Below, in pieces: positions 50,318 through 62,579 of a stretch of 64,000 bases of DNA. Source of the DNA: Phylloscopus collybita (Eukaryota; Chordata; Aves; Passeriformes; Phylloscopidae); assembly GCA_027886175.1 (NCBI GenBank), contig JAJNNQ010000142.1, forward strand, positions 2,672,501 through 2,736,500, in the 5' to 3' direction. The notes under the pieces were generated by a model, which was not told the DNA's origin, did not search any database, and saw only the letters and a program-made list of their open reading frames with translations. Position 1 is the first letter of the stretch. Every line of letters begins with the position of its first letter. Both the position numbers and the translations under genes were made by a program.

Positions 50318-53300
50318 GGGAAACCAAAGTCTCCACCCCACGTTCCTGATGTCCGTTTCTAGGAGGCTTTTGGCACTACAAGAGCAGACAGACTTCCAAC
50401 TGGTGGCATATTGCATCGGGGAGATATCCTCATTTGTATGGAATTTTAGTGGAATTTTAGTAGGCATAAGCCCAGTGTATGGCAGACAGCATTAGACACG
50501 AACGGTGACCCATTTCTAAGGGAAACCAAAGTCTCCACCCCACGTTCCTGATGTCCGTTTCTAGGAGGGCTTTGGCACTACAAGGGCAGACAAACTTCCA
50601 CCTGGTGGTAGATTTCACCTGGGAGATATCCTCATTTCTATGAAACTTCAGCAGTCATAGCCACAGTGCCAGGCAGACAGCATTAGACGCGAACGGTGGC
50701 CCATTTCTTTGGGAAACCAAAGTCTCCACCGCACGTTCCTGATGTCAGTTTTTAGGAGGCCTTTGGCACTACAAGGGCAGACAAACTTCCAACGGGTGGT
50801 AGATTGCACCTGGGAGACATCCTCATTTGTGAGGGATTTCAGCAGGCATAACCCCAGTGCCAGGCAGACAGCATTAGACACGAACGGTGGCCCTTTTCCG
50901 TGGGAAACCAAAATCTCCACCCCACGTTGCTGATGTCACTTTGTAGGAGGCATTTTCCAATATAAGGGCAGAGAAACTTCCATCTGGTTGTCGATTGCAC
51001 CTGGGAGATATCCTCATTTCTATTGAATTTTAGTGGAATTTTAGTAGGAAGAAGCCCAGTGGCAGGCAGACAGTATTAGACACGAACGGTGGCTCATTTC
51101 TATGGGAAACCAAAGTCTCCACACCACGTACCCGCTGTCCATTTCTAGGAGACCTTTGGCACTACAAGGGCAGACAAACTTCCACCTTGTGGTAGATTGC
51201 ACCTTGGAGATATCCTCATCTGTATGCAACTTCAGCAGTCATAACCACAGTGCCAGGCAGACAGCATTAGATGGGAACGGCGGTCCTTTTCCATGGGAAA
51301 CCAAAGTCTCCACACCACGTACAGGATGTCAGGTTTTAGGAGGCATTTGGCAGTACAAGGGCAGACAAACTTCCGTCTGGTGGTTGATTGCATCGGGGAG
51401 ATATCCTCATTTGTATGGAATTTCAGCACGTAGAAACCCAGTGGCAGGCAGACAGCATAAGACACGAACGGTGGCCCATTTCTAAGGGAAACCAAAGTCT
51501 CCACCCCACGTTCCTGTTGTCCGTTTCTAGGAGGCCTTTGGCACTACAAGGGCAGACAAACTTCCACCTGGTGGTAGATTGCACCTGGGAGATATCCTCA
51601 TTTGTATGGAACCTCTGCAGTCCTAACTACAGTGCCAGGCAGACAGCATTAGTCACGAACGGTGGTCCTTTTCCATGGGAAACCAAAGTCTCCACACAAC
51701 GTTCCCGATGTCAGGTTTTAGGAGACCTTTGGCAGTACAAGGGCAGACAATCTTCCGTCTGGTGGTTGATTGCATCGGGGAGATATCTTCATTTGTATGG
51801 AATTTCAGCAGGTAGAAGCCCAGTGGCAGGCAGACAGCATTAGACATGAACGGTGGCCCTTTTCCTATGGGCAACCAAAGTCTCCATGCCACGTTCCTGA
51901 AGTCAGGTTTTAGGAGACCTTTGGCAGTACAAGGGCAGACAAACTTCCATCTGGTGGGAAATTCTATTTGGGAGATAACCTCATTTGTAGGGAATATTAG
52001 TAGGCATATGCCCACTGGCACTCAGACAGCATTAGACACGAACAGTGGCCCTTTTCCATGGAAAAAGAAATTATCCATCCTATGTTCCTGATGTCAGTTT
52101 GAAGGAGGCCTTTGGTACTACAAGGGCAGACAAACTTCCAACTGGCGGTAGATTGCACCTCGGAGATGTCCTCATTTGTATGGAATTTTAGTGGTATTTT
52201 AGTACTCAGCAGCCCAGACAGACAGCATTAAACATGAACGGTGGGCCTTTTCCATAGGAAACCAAAGTCTCCAGGTGAGGTTCCGAATGTCAGTTTGAAG
52301 GAGGCCTTTGTCACTGCAAGAGCAGACAAACGTCCATCTGGTGGCATATTGCGTCTGGGAGATATCCTCATTTGTATGTAATTTCAGTAGTCATAAGCCC
52401 AGTGGCAAGGGGGCAGTATTAAACACCAAGGGTGTCCTGTTTCCATGGGAAACCAAAGCGTCCTCTCCAGATTCCTGATGTCAGTTTGTAGGAGGCCATT
52501 GGCATTAAAAGGGTAGACAAACTTTCAACTGGTAGTAGACTCCATCTGGGAGATATCCTCATTTGTATGGAATTTTACTAGGCATAAGCCCAGTGGCAGG
52601 CACATAGCATTAGACACAAACGGTGGCCCATTTCCATGGGAAACCAAAGTCTCCACCCCACGTTCCTGATGTCAGTTTTTAGGAGGCCTTTGGCACTACA
52701 AGGGCAGACAAACTTCCACCTGGTGGTAGATTTCACCTGGGAGATATCCTCATTTCTATGGAACTTCAGCAGTCATAACCACAGTGCCAGGCAGACAGCA
52801 TTAGACGCGAACGGTGGTCCCTTTCCATGGGAAACCAAAGTCTCCACCCTAGGTTCCTGATGTCAGTTTGTAGGAGGCCTTTGGAACCACAAGGGCAAAG
52901 AAACTTCCATCTGGTGTTAGATTTCACCTGGGAGATATTCTCATTTGTATGGAATTTTAGTGGAATTTTAGTAGGCAGAATCCCAGCGGCAGGAAGACAG
53001 CATTAGACACGAACGGTGACCCATTTCCTTGGGAAACCAAAGTCTCCACCCCACGATCCTAATGTCATTTTCTAGGAGGCCTCTGGCACTACAAGAGGAG
53101 ACAAACTTCCAACTGGTGGCATATTGCATCTGGGAGATATCCTCATTTGCATGTAATTTTAGTAGCCATAAGCCCACTGGCAGTCAGACAGCATTAGACA
53201 CGAACGGTGTCCCTTTTCCATGGGAAACCAAAGCCTCTGCCCCAGATTCCTGATGTCAATTTGTATGAAGCCTCTTGCTCTACAGGGGCCGACAAACTTC

Positions 53301-54015
53301 CATCTGGTTGTAGATTGCACCTGGGAGACATCCTCATTTGTATGGAATTTTAGTGGAATTTTAATAGGCGGAAGCCTAGTGGCAGGCACACATTAGACAC
53401 TAACGGTGGCCCATTTCCATGGGAAACGAAAGTCTCCACTCCAGGTTCCTGATGTCAGTTTGTAGGAGGCCTTTGGCACTACAAGGGCAGACAAAGTTTT
53501 GTCTGGTTGTTGATTGCATCGAGGAGATATCCTCATTTGTATGGAATTTCAGCAGGCAGAAGCCCAGTGGCAGGCAGACAGCATTAGACACGAACAGTGG
53601 ACCTTTTCAATGGGAAACCAAAGTCTCCACCTCACGTTCCTGATGTCAGTTTGTAGGAGGCCTTTGGAACTACAAGGGCAGACAAAATTCCATCTGGTGG
53701 TAAATTGCACCTGGGAGATATCCTCATTTGTATAGAATTATAGAGGAATTTAATTGCGCAGAATCCCAGCGACAGGTAGACAGAATTAGACATGAATAGT
53801 GGCCCTTTTCTAGGGGAAAACAAAGCCTCCAGGCCAGGTTCCTGATGTCAGTTTTTAGGAGGCCTTTGGCACTACAAGAACAGACAAACTTCCAACTAGT
53901 GGCATATTGCAGCTTGGAGATATACTCATTTGTATGGAATTTTAGTGGAATTAAAGCAGGCAGAAGCGCAGTGTCAAGAAAACAGCATTGAAAACCAACG
54001 GTGGCCCATTTCTAT
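50318..54015 (+). repeat. HOR unit 11 (19-mer, lacks B)
   Basis: Order A C D E F G H I J K L M N O P Q R S T, 3698 bp. Its first half is a sister of unit 5 at an offset of 15,815 bp. N has the C-like CATTTCTATGG, as in unit 6, instead of CATTTGTATGG. Single-base private changes include AACGTCCATC in L (about 52,330) and CATTTGCATG in P (about 53,145). Confidence 0.92.
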
Positions 54016-56179
54016 GGGAAACCAAAGTCTCCACCCCACGTTCCTGATGTCCGTTTCTAGGAGGCTTTTGGCACTACAAGAGCAGACAGACTTCCAACTG
54101 GTGGCATATTGCATCGGGGAGATATCCTCATTTGTATGGAATTTTAGTGGAATTTTAGTAGGCATAAGCCCAGTGTATGGCAGACAGCATTAGACACGAA
54201 CGGTGACCCATTTCTAAGGGAAACCAAAGTCTCCACCCCACGTTCCTGATGTCCGTTTCTAGGAGGGCTTTGGCACTACAAGAGCAGACAAACTTCCAAC
54301 TGGTTGCATATTGCATCGGGGAGATATCCTCATTTGTATGGAATTTTAGTGGAATTTTAGTAGGCATAAGCCCAGTGCCAGGCAGACAGCATTAGACACG
54401 AACGGTGACCCATTTCTAAGGGAAACCAAAGTCTCCACCCCACGTTCCTGATGTCCGTTTCTAGGAGGGCTTTGGCACTACAAGGGCAGACAAACTTCCA
54501 ACGGGTGGTAGATTGCACCTGGGAGACATCCTCATTTGTGAGGGATTTCAGCAGGCATAACCCCAGTGCCAGGCAGACAGCATTAGACACGAACGGTGGC
54601 CCTTTTCCGTGGGAAACCAAAATCTCCACCCCACGTTGCTGATGTCACTTTGTAGGAGGCATTTTCCAATATAAGGGCAGAGAAACTTCCATCTGGTTGT
54701 CGATTGCACCTGGGAGATATCCTCATTTCTATTGAATTTTAGTGGAATTTTAGTAGGAAGAAGCCCAGTGGCAGGCAGACAGTATTAGACACGAACGGTG
54801 GCTCATTTCTATGGGAAACCAAAGTCTCCACACCACGTACCCGCTGTCCATTTCTAGGAGACCTTTGGCACTACAAGGGCAGACAAACTTCCACCTTGTG
54901 GTAGATTGCACCTTGGAGATATCCTCATTTGTATGCAACTTCAGCAGTCATAACCACAGTGCCAGGCAGACAGCATTAGACGGGAACGGCGGTCCTTTTC
55001 CATGGGAAACCAAAGTCTCCACACCACGTACCGGATGTCAGGTTTTAGGAGGCATTTGGCAGTACAAGGGCAGACAAACTTCCGTCTGGTGGTTGATTGC
55101 ATCGGGGAGATATCCTCATTTGTATGGAATTTCAGCACGTAGAAACCCAGTGGCAGGCAGACAGCATAAGACACGAACGGTGGCCCATTTCTAAGGGAAA
55201 CCAAAGTCTCCACCCCACGTTCCTGTTGTCCGTTTCTAGGAGGCCTTTGGCACTACAAGGGCAGACAAACTTCCACCTGGTGGTAGATTGCACCTGGGAG
55301 ATATCCTCATTTGTATGGAACCTCTGCAGTCCTAACTACAGTGCCAGGCAGACAGCATTAGTCACGAACGGTGGTCCTTTTCCATGGGAAACCAAAGTCT
55401 CTGCCCCAGATTCCTGATGTCAATTTGTATGAAGCCTCTTGCTCTACAGGGGCCGACAAACTTCCATCTGATTGTAGATTGCACCTGGGAGACATCCTCA
55501 TTTGTATGGAATTTTAGTGGAATTTTAATAGGCGGAAGCCTAGTGGCAGGCACACATTAGACACTAACGGTGGCCCATTTCCATGGGAAACCAAAGTCTC
55601 CACTCCAGGTTCCTGATGTCAGTTTGTAGGAGGCCTTTGGCACTACAAGGGCAGACAAAGTTTTGTCTGGTGGTTGATTGCATCGAGGAGATATCCTCAT
55701 TTGTATGGAATTTCAGCAGGCAGAAGCCCAGTGGCAGGCAGACAGCATTAGACACGAACAGTGGACCTTTTCAATGGGAAACCAAAGTCTCCACCTCACG
55801 TTCCTGATGTCAGTTTGTAGGAGGCCTTTGGAACTACAAGGGCAGACAAAATTCCATCTGGTGGTAAATTGCACCTGGGAGATATCCTCATTTGTATAGA
55901 ATTATAGAGGAATTTAATTGCGCAGAATCCCAGCGACAGGTAGACAGAATTAGACATGAATAGTGGCCCTTTTCTAGGGGAAAACAAAGCCTCCAGGCCA
56001 GGTTCCTGATGTCAGTTTTTAGGAGGCCTTTGGCACTACAAGAACAGACAAACTTCCAACTAGTGGCATATTGCAGCTTGGAGATATACTCATTTGTATG
56101 GAATTTTAGTGGAATTAAAGCAGGCAGAAGCGCAGTGTCAAGAAAACAGCATTGAAAACCAACGGTGGCCCATTTCTAT
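54016..56179 (+). repeat. HOR unit 12 (11-mer) with C/D fusion
   Basis: Order A B C/D E F G H Q R S T, 2164 bp. The C/D fusion is the same as in unit 4, but the B end variant CCCAGTGCCAGGCAG is as in unit 9. The combination suggests recombination between relatives of those units. Confidence 0.9.
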
Positions 56180-59100
56180 GGGAAACCAAAGTCTCCACCC
56201 CACGTTCCTGATGTCCGTTTCTAGGAGGCTTTTGGCACTACAAGAACAGACAGACTTCCAACTGGTGGCATATTGCATCGGGGAGATATCCTCATTTGTA
56301 TGGAATTTTAGTGGAATTTTAGTAGGCATAAGCCCAGTGTATGGCAGACAGCATTAGACACGAACGGTGACCCATTTCTAAGGGAAACCAAAGTCTCCAC
56401 CCCACGTTCCTGATGTCCGTTTCTAGGAGGGCTTTGGCACTACAAGGGCAGACAAACTTCCACCTGGTGGTAGATTTCACCTGGGAGATATCCTCATTTC
56501 TATGGAACTTCAGCAGTCATAGCCACAGTGCCAGGCAGACAGCATTAGACGCGAACGGTGGCCCATTTCTTTGGGAAACCAAAGTCTCCACCGCACGTTC
56601 CTGATGTCAGTTTTTAGGAGGCCTTTGGCACTACAAGGGCAGACAAACTTCCAACGGGTGGTAGATTGCACCTGGGAGACATCCTCATTTGTGAGGGATT
56701 TCAGCAGGCATAACCCCAGTGCCAGGCAGACAGCATTAGACACGAACGGTGGCCCTTTTCCGTGGGAAACCAAAATCTCCACCCCACGTTGCTGATGTCA
56801 CTTTGTAGGAGGCATTTTCCAATATAAGGGCAGAGAAACTTCCATCTGGTTGTCGATTGCACCTGGGAGATATCCTCATTTCTATTGAATTTTAGTGGAA
56901 TTTTAGTAGGAAGAAGCCCAGTGGCAGGCAGACAGTATTAGACACGAACGGTGGCTCATTTCTATGGGAAACCAAAGTCTCCACACCACGTACCCGCTGT
57001 CCATTTCTAGGAGACCTTTGGCACTACAAGGGCAGACAAACTTCCACCTTGTGGTAGATTGCACCTTGGAGATATCCTCATCTGTATGCAACTTCAGCAG
57101 TCATAACCACAGTGCCAGGCAGACAGCATTAGACGGGAACGGCGGTCCTTTTCCATGGGAAACCAAAGTCTCCACACCACGTACCGGATGTCAGGTTTTA
57201 GGAGGCATTTGGCAGTACAAGGGCAGACAAACTTCCGTCTGGTGGTTGATTGCATCGGGGAGATATCCTCATTTGTATGGAATTTCAGCACGTAGAAACC
57301 CAGTGGCAGGCAGACAGCATAAGACACGAACGGTGGCCCATTTCTAAGGGAAACCAAAGTCTCCACCCCACGTTCCTGTTGTCCGTTTCTAGGAGGCCTT
57401 TGGCACTACAAGGGCAGACAAACTTCCACCTGGTGGTAGATTGCACCTGGGAGATATCCTCATTTGTATGGAACCTCTGCAGTCCTAACTACAGTGCCAG
57501 GCAGACAGCATTAGTCACGAACGGTGGTCCTTTTCCATGGGAAACCAAAGTCTCCACACAACGTTCCCGATGTCAGGTTTTAGGAGACCTTTGGCAGTAC
57601 AAGGGCAGACAATCTTCCGTCTGGTGGTTGATTGCATCGGGGAGATATCTTCATTTGTATGGAATTTCAGCAGGTAGAAGCCCAGTGGCAGGCAGACAGC
57701 ATTAGACATGAACGGTGGCCCTTTTCCTATGGGCAACCAAAGTCTCCATGCCACGTTCCTGAAGTCAGGTTTTAGGAGACCTTTGGCAGTACAAGGGCAG
57801 ACAAACTTCCATCTGGTGGGAAATTCTATTTGGGAGATAACCTCATTTGTAGGGAATATTAGTAGGCATATGCCCACTGGCACTCAGACAGCATTAGACA
57901 CGAACAGTGGCCCTTTTCCATGGAAAAAGAAATTATCCATCCTATGTTCCTGATGTCAGTTTGAAGGAGGCCTTTGGTACTACAAGGGCAGACAAACTTC
58001 CAACTGGCGGTAGATTGCACCTCGGAGATGTCCTCATTTGTATGGAATTTTAGTGGTATTTTAGTACTCAGCAGCCCAGACAGACAGCATTAAACATGAA
58101 CGGTGGGCCTTTTCCATAGGAAACCAAAGTCTCCAGGTGAGGTTCCGAATGTCAGTTTGAAGGAGGCCTTTGTCACTGCAAGAGCAGACAAACTTCCATC
58201 TGGTGGCATATTGCGTCTGGGAGATATCCTCATTTGTATGTAATTTCAGTAGTCATAAGCCCAGTGGCAAGGGGGCAGTATTAAACACCAAGGGTGTCCT
58301 GTTTCCATGGGAAACCAAAGCGTCCTCTCCAGATTCCTGATGTCAGTTTGTAGGAGGCCATTGGCATTAAAAGGGTAGACAAACTTTCAACTGGTAGTAG
58401 ACTCCATCTGGGAGATATCCTCATTTGTATGGAATTTTACTAGGCATAAGCCCAGTGGCAGGCACATAGCATTAGACACTAACGGTGGCCCATTTCCATG
58501 GGAAACCAAAGTCTCCACTCCAGGTTCCTGATGTCAGTTTGTAGGAGGCCTTTGGCACTACAAGGGCAGACAAAGTTTTGTCTGGTGCTTGATTGCATCG
58601 AGGAGATATCCTCATTTGTATGGAATTTCAGCAGGCAGAAGCCCAGTGGCAGGCAGACAGCATTAGACACGAACAGTGGACCTTTTCAATGGGAAACCAA
58701 AGTCTCCACCTCACGTTCCTGATGTCAGTTTGTAGGAGGGCTTTGGAACTACAAGGGCAGACAAACTTCCACCTGGTGGTAGATTTCACCTGGGAGATAT
58801 CCTCATTTGTATGGAACTTCAGCAGTCATAACCACAGTGCCAGGCAGACAGCATTAGACGCGAACGGTGGTCCCTTTCCATGGGAAACCAAAGTCTCCAC
58901 CCTAGGTTCCTGATGTCAGTTTGTAGGAGGCCTTTGGAACCACAAGGGCAAAGAAACTTCCATCTGGTGTTAGATTTCACCTGGGAGATATTCTCATTTG
59001 TATGGAATTTTAGTGGAATTTTAGTAGGCAGAATCCCAGCGGCAGGAAGACAGCATTAGACACGAACGGTGACCCATTTCCTTGGGAAACCAAAGTCTCC

Positions 59101-60068
59101 ACCCCACGATCCTAATGTCATTTTCTAGGAGGCCTCTGGCACTACAAGAGGAGACAAACTTCCAACTGGTGGCATATTGCATCTGGGAGATATCCTCATT
59201 TGTATGTAATTTTAGTAGCCATAAGCCCACTGGCAGTCAGACAGCATTAGACACGAACGGTGTCCCTTTTCCATGGGAAACCAAAGTCTCTGCCCCAGAT
59301 TCCTGATGTCAATTTGTATGAAGCCTCTTGCTCTACAGGGGCCGACAAACTTCCATCTGGTTGTAGATTGCACCTGGGAGACATCCTCATTTGTATGGAA
59401 TTTTAGTGGAATTTTAATAGGCGGAAGCCTAGTGGCAGGCACACATTAGACACTAACGGTGGCCCATTTCCATGGGAAACCAAAGTCTCCACTCCAGGTT
59501 CCTGATGTCAGTTTGTAGGAGGCCTTTGGCACTACAAGGGCAGACAAAGTTTTGTCTGGTGGTTGATTGCATCGAGGAGATATCCTCATTTGTATGGAAT
59601 TTCAGCAGGCAGAAGCCCAGTGGCAGGCAGACAGCATTAGACACGAACAGTGGACCTTTTCAATGGGAAACCAAAGTCTCCACCTCACGTTCCTGATGTC
59701 AGTTTGTAGGAGGCCTTTGGAACTACAAGGGCAGACAAAATTCCATCTGGTGGTAAATTGCACCTGGGAGATATCCTCATTTGTATAGAATTATAGAGGA
59801 ATTTAATTGCGCAGAATCCCAGCGACAGGTAGACAGAATTAGACATGAATAGTGGCCCTTTTCTAGGGGAAAACAAAGCCTCCAGGCCAGGTTCCTGATG
59901 TCAGTTTTTAGGAGGCCTTTGGCACTACAAGAACAGACAAACTTCCAACTAGTGGCATATTGCAGCTTGGAGATATACTCATTTGTATGGAATTTTAGTG
60001 GAATTAAAGCAGGCAGAAGCGCAGTGTCAAGAAAACAGCATTGAAAACCAACGGTGGCCCATTTCTAT
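56180..60068 (+). repeat. HOR unit 13 (20 monomers, rearranged)
   Basis: Order A C D E F G H I J K L M R S/N O P Q R S T, 3889 bp. It has 20 monomers but is not the complete set. It has the M-to-R joint of unit 1 (near 58,475) and then an S/N fusion near 58,730-58,780 that returns to N and repeats O-T. The S/N fusion also carries GGAGGGCTTTGGAACTAC, mixing C-like and S-like bases. Confidence 0.9.
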
Positions 60069-60270
60069 GGGAAACCAAAGTCTCCACCCCACGTTCCTGA
60101 TGTCCGTTTCTAGGAGGCTTTTGGCACTACAAGAGCAGACAGACTTCCAACTGGTGGCATATTGCATCGGGGAGATATCCTCATTTGTATGGAATTTTAG
60201 TGGAATTTTAGTAGGCATAAGCCCAGTGTATGGCAGACAGCATTAGACACGAACGGTGACCCATTTCTAA
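60069..60270 (+). repeat. Monomer type A (202 bp)
   Basis: Diagnostic: TGTCCGTTTCTAGGAGGCTTT and CATCGGGGAGATATCC, with CCCAGTGTATGGCAG near its end. It opens every unit of the HOR and is never lost in this window. Long form with the 11-bp duplication TAGTGGAATTT. Confidence 0.92.
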
Positions 60271-60461
60271 GGGAAACCAAAGTCTCCACCCCACGTTCCT
60301 GATGTCCGTTTCTAGGAGGGCTTTGGCACTACAAGGGCAGACAAACTTCCACCTGGTGGTAGATTTCACTTGGGAGATATCCTCATTTCTATGGAACTTC
60401 AGCAGTCATAGCCACAGTGCCAGGCAGACAGCATTAGACGCGAACGGTGGCCCATTTCTTT
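60271..60461 (+). repeat. Monomer type C (191 bp)
   Basis: Diagnostic: GGAGGGCTTTGGCAC with GGTGGTAGATTTCACC and TCATAGCCACAGTGCC. It is fused to D in units 4 and 12 and to N in unit 7. Short form. Confidence 0.9.
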
Positions 60462-60652
60462 GGGAAACCAAAGTCTCCACCGCACGTTCCTGATGTCAGT
60501 TTTTAGGAGGCCTTTGGCACTACAAGGGCAGACAAACTTCCAACGGGTGGTAGATTGCACCTGGGAGACATCCTCATTTGTGAGGGATTTCAGCAGGCAT
60601 AACCCCAGTGCCAGGCAGACAGCATTAGACACGAACGGTGGCCCTTTTCCGT
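60462..60652 (+). repeat. Monomer type D (191 bp)
   Basis: Diagnostic: CTCCACCGCACGTTCC, CAACGGGTGG and CATTTGTGAGGGATTTC. The GTGAGG in place of GTATGG makes it easy to spot. It is the donor of the patch in unit 2. Confidence 0.9.
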
Positions 60653-60854
60653 GGGAAACCAAAATCTCCACCCCACGTTGCTGATGTCACTTTGTAGGAG
60701 GCATTTTCCAATATAAGGGCAGAGAAACTTCCATCTGGTTGTCGATTGCACCTGGGAGATATCCTCATTTCTATTGAATTTTAGTGGAATTTTAGTAGGA
60801 AGAAGCCCAGTGGCAGGCAGACAGTATTAGACACGAACAGTGGCTCATTTCTAT
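60653..60854 (+). repeat. Monomer type E (202 bp)
   Basis: Diagnostic: CCAAAATCTCCACCCCACG, GTTGCTGATGTCACTTTG and TTTTCCAATATAAGGGC. Relatives are found in the flank near 1,850, 10,250 and 12,190 (minus) and 16,670, 17,840, 19,025 and 21,190 (plus), so this is an old type. Confidence 0.92.
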
Positions 60855-61045
60855 GGGAAACCAAAGTCTCCACACCACGTACCCGCTGTCCATTTCTAGG
60901 AGACCTTTGGCACTACAAGGGCAGACAAACTTCATCCTTGTGGTAGATTGCACCTTGGAGATATCCTCATCTGTATGCAACTTCAGCAGTCATAACCACA
61001 GTGCCAGGCAGACAGCATTAGACGGGAACGGCGGTCCTTTTCCAT
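60855..61045 (+). repeat. Monomer type F (191 bp)
   Basis: Diagnostic: CACGTACCCGCTGTCCATTT and CACCTTGGAGATATCC. It is absent from units 2, 3, 7 and 8. Its start is shared with type G, which explains clean F deletions. Confidence 0.9.
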
Positions 61046-61236
61046 GGGAAACCAAAGTCTCCACACCACGTACCGGATGTCAGGTTTTAGGAGGCATTTG
61101 GCAGTACAAGGGCAGACAAACTTCCGTCTGGTGGTTGATTGCATCGGGGAGATATCCTCATTTGTATGGAATTTCAGCACGTAGAAACCCAGTGGCAGGC
61201 AGACAGCATAAGACACGAACGGTGGCCCATTTCTAA
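61046..61236 (+). repeat. Monomer type G (191 bp)
   Basis: Diagnostic: CACGTACCGGATGTCAGG, TTTGGCAGTACAAGG and CAGCACGTAGAAACCC. Part of it is duplicated in unit 6 as the right half of the M/G fusion. Confidence 0.9.
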
Positions 61237-61427
61237 GGGAAACCAAAGTCTCCACCCCACGTTCCTGTTGTCCGTTTCTAGGAGGCCTTTGGCACTACAA
61301 GGGCAGACAAACTTCCACCTGGTGGTAGATTGCACCTGGGAGATATCCTCATTTGTATGGAACCTCTGCAGTCCCAACCACAGTGCCAGGCAGACAGCAT
61401 TAGTCACGAACGGTGGTCCTTTTCCAT
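61237..61427 (+). repeat. Monomer type H (191 bp)
   Basis: Diagnostic: TTCCTGTTGTCCGTTTC and GAACCTCTGCAGTCC. In the 11- and 12-mer units it is followed directly by Q. In this copy CCTAACTACAG is CCCAACCACAG. Confidence 0.9.
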
Positions 61428-61619
61428 GGGAAACCAAAGTCTCCACACAACGTTCCCGATGTCAGGTTTTAGGAGACCTTTGGCAGTACAAGGGCAGACA
61501 ATCTTCCGTCTGGTGGTTGATTGCATCGGGGAGATATCCTCATTTGTATGGAATTTCAGCAGGTAGAAGCCCAGTGGCAGGCAGACAGCATTAGACATGA
61601 ACGGTGGCCCTTTTCCTAT
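61428..61619 (+). repeat. Monomer type I (192 bp)
   Basis: Diagnostic: CACACAACGTTCCCGATG and GGAGACCTTTGGCAGTAC. It ends with TTTTCCTATGGG, one base longer than the usual TTTTCCATGGG. Confidence 0.9.
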
Positions 61620-61810
61620 GGGCAACCAAAGTCTCCATGCCACGTTATTGAAGTCAGGTTTTAGGAGACCTTTGGCAGTACAAGGGCAGACAAACTTCCA
61701 TCTGGTGGGAAATTCTATTTGGGAGATAACCTCATTTGTAGGGAATATTAGTAGGCATATGCCCACTGGCACTCAGACAGCATTAGACACGAACAGTGGC
61801 CCTTTTCCAT
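61620..61810 (+). repeat. Monomer type J (191 bp)
   Basis: Diagnostic: GGGCAACCAAAGTCTCC, TGAAGTCAGGTTTTAGG and GGTGGGAAATTCTATTTGGG. Units 5 and 14 have CGTTATTGAAG in place of CGTTCCTGAAG. A minus-strand relative is at about 11,802. Confidence 0.9.
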
Positions 61811-62006
61811 GGAAAAAGAAATTATCCATCCTATGTTCCTGATGTCAGTTTGAAGGAGGCCTTTGGTACTACAAGGGCAGACAAACTTCCAACTGGCGGT
61901 AGATTGCACCTCGGAGATGTCCTCATTTGTATGGAATTTTAGTGGTATTTTAGTACTCAGCAGCCCAGACAGACAGCATTAAACATGAACGGTGGGCCTT
62001 TTCCAT
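61811..62006 (+). repeat. Monomer type K (196 bp)
   Basis: The most distinctive type. Its start is GGAAAAAGAAATTATCC instead of GGGAAACCAAAGTCTCC, followed by CATCCTATGTTCC. It ends with TTAGTACTCAGCAGCCCAGA and has lost part of the GTGGCAG motif. Relatives with GGATGGATAATTTGG occur on the minus strand near 5,193, 6,553, 6,936, 8,291 and 11,411. Confidence 0.9.
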
Positions 62007-62197
62007 AGGAAACCAAAGTCTCCAGGTGAGGTTCCGAATGTCAGTTTGAAGGAGGCCTTTGTCACTGCAAGAGCAGACAAACTTCCATCTGGTGGCATAT
62101 TGCGTCTGGGAGATATCCTCATTTGTATGTAATTTCAGTAGTCATAAGCCCAGTGGCAAGGGGGCAGTATTAAACACCAAGGGTGTCCTGTTTCCAT
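62007..62197 (+). repeat. Monomer type L (191 bp)
   Basis: Diagnostic: CTCCAGGTGAGGTTCCGAAT, TTGCGTCTGGGAG and CAAGGGGGCAGTATTAAACA. Its closest flank relative is on the minus strand near 11,190-11,230, with the exact reverse complement of the GGTGAGGTTCCGAATG motif. Confidence 0.9.
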
Positions 62198-62388
62198 GGG
62201 AAACCAAAGCGTCCTCTCCAGATTCCTGATGTCAGTTTGTAGGAGGCCATTGGCATTAAAAGGGTAGACAAACTTTCAACTGGTAGTAGACTCCATCTGG
62301 GAGATATCTTCATTTGTATGGAATTTTACTAGGCATAAGCCCAGTGGCAGGCACATAGCATTAGACACAAACGGTGGCCCATTTCCAT
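62198..62388 (+). repeat. Monomer type M (191 bp)
   Basis: Diagnostic: AAAGCGTCCTCTCCAGATTC, TAGACTCCATCTGGG and ATTTTACTAGGCATAAG. The long-form duplication is absent. It joins R directly in units 1 and 13. Confidence 0.9.
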
Positions 62389-62579
62389 GGGAAACCAAAG
62401 TCTCCACCCTACGTTCCTGATGTCAGTTTTTAGGAGGCCTTTGGCACTACAAGGGCAGGCAAACTTCCACCTGGTGGTAGATTTCACCTGGGAGATATCC
62501 TCATTTGTATGGAACTTCAGCAGTCATAACCACAGTGCCAGGCAGACAGCATTAGACGCGAACGGTGGTCCTTTTCCAT
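62389..62579 (+). repeat. Monomer type N (191 bp)
   Basis: Diagnostic: CACCCCACGTTCC or CACCCTACGTTCC with TCAGTTTTTAGG, GGTAGATTTCACC and CAGTCATAACCACAGTGCC. It resembles C in its second half, which explains the C/N and S/N fusions. Confidence 0.88.
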
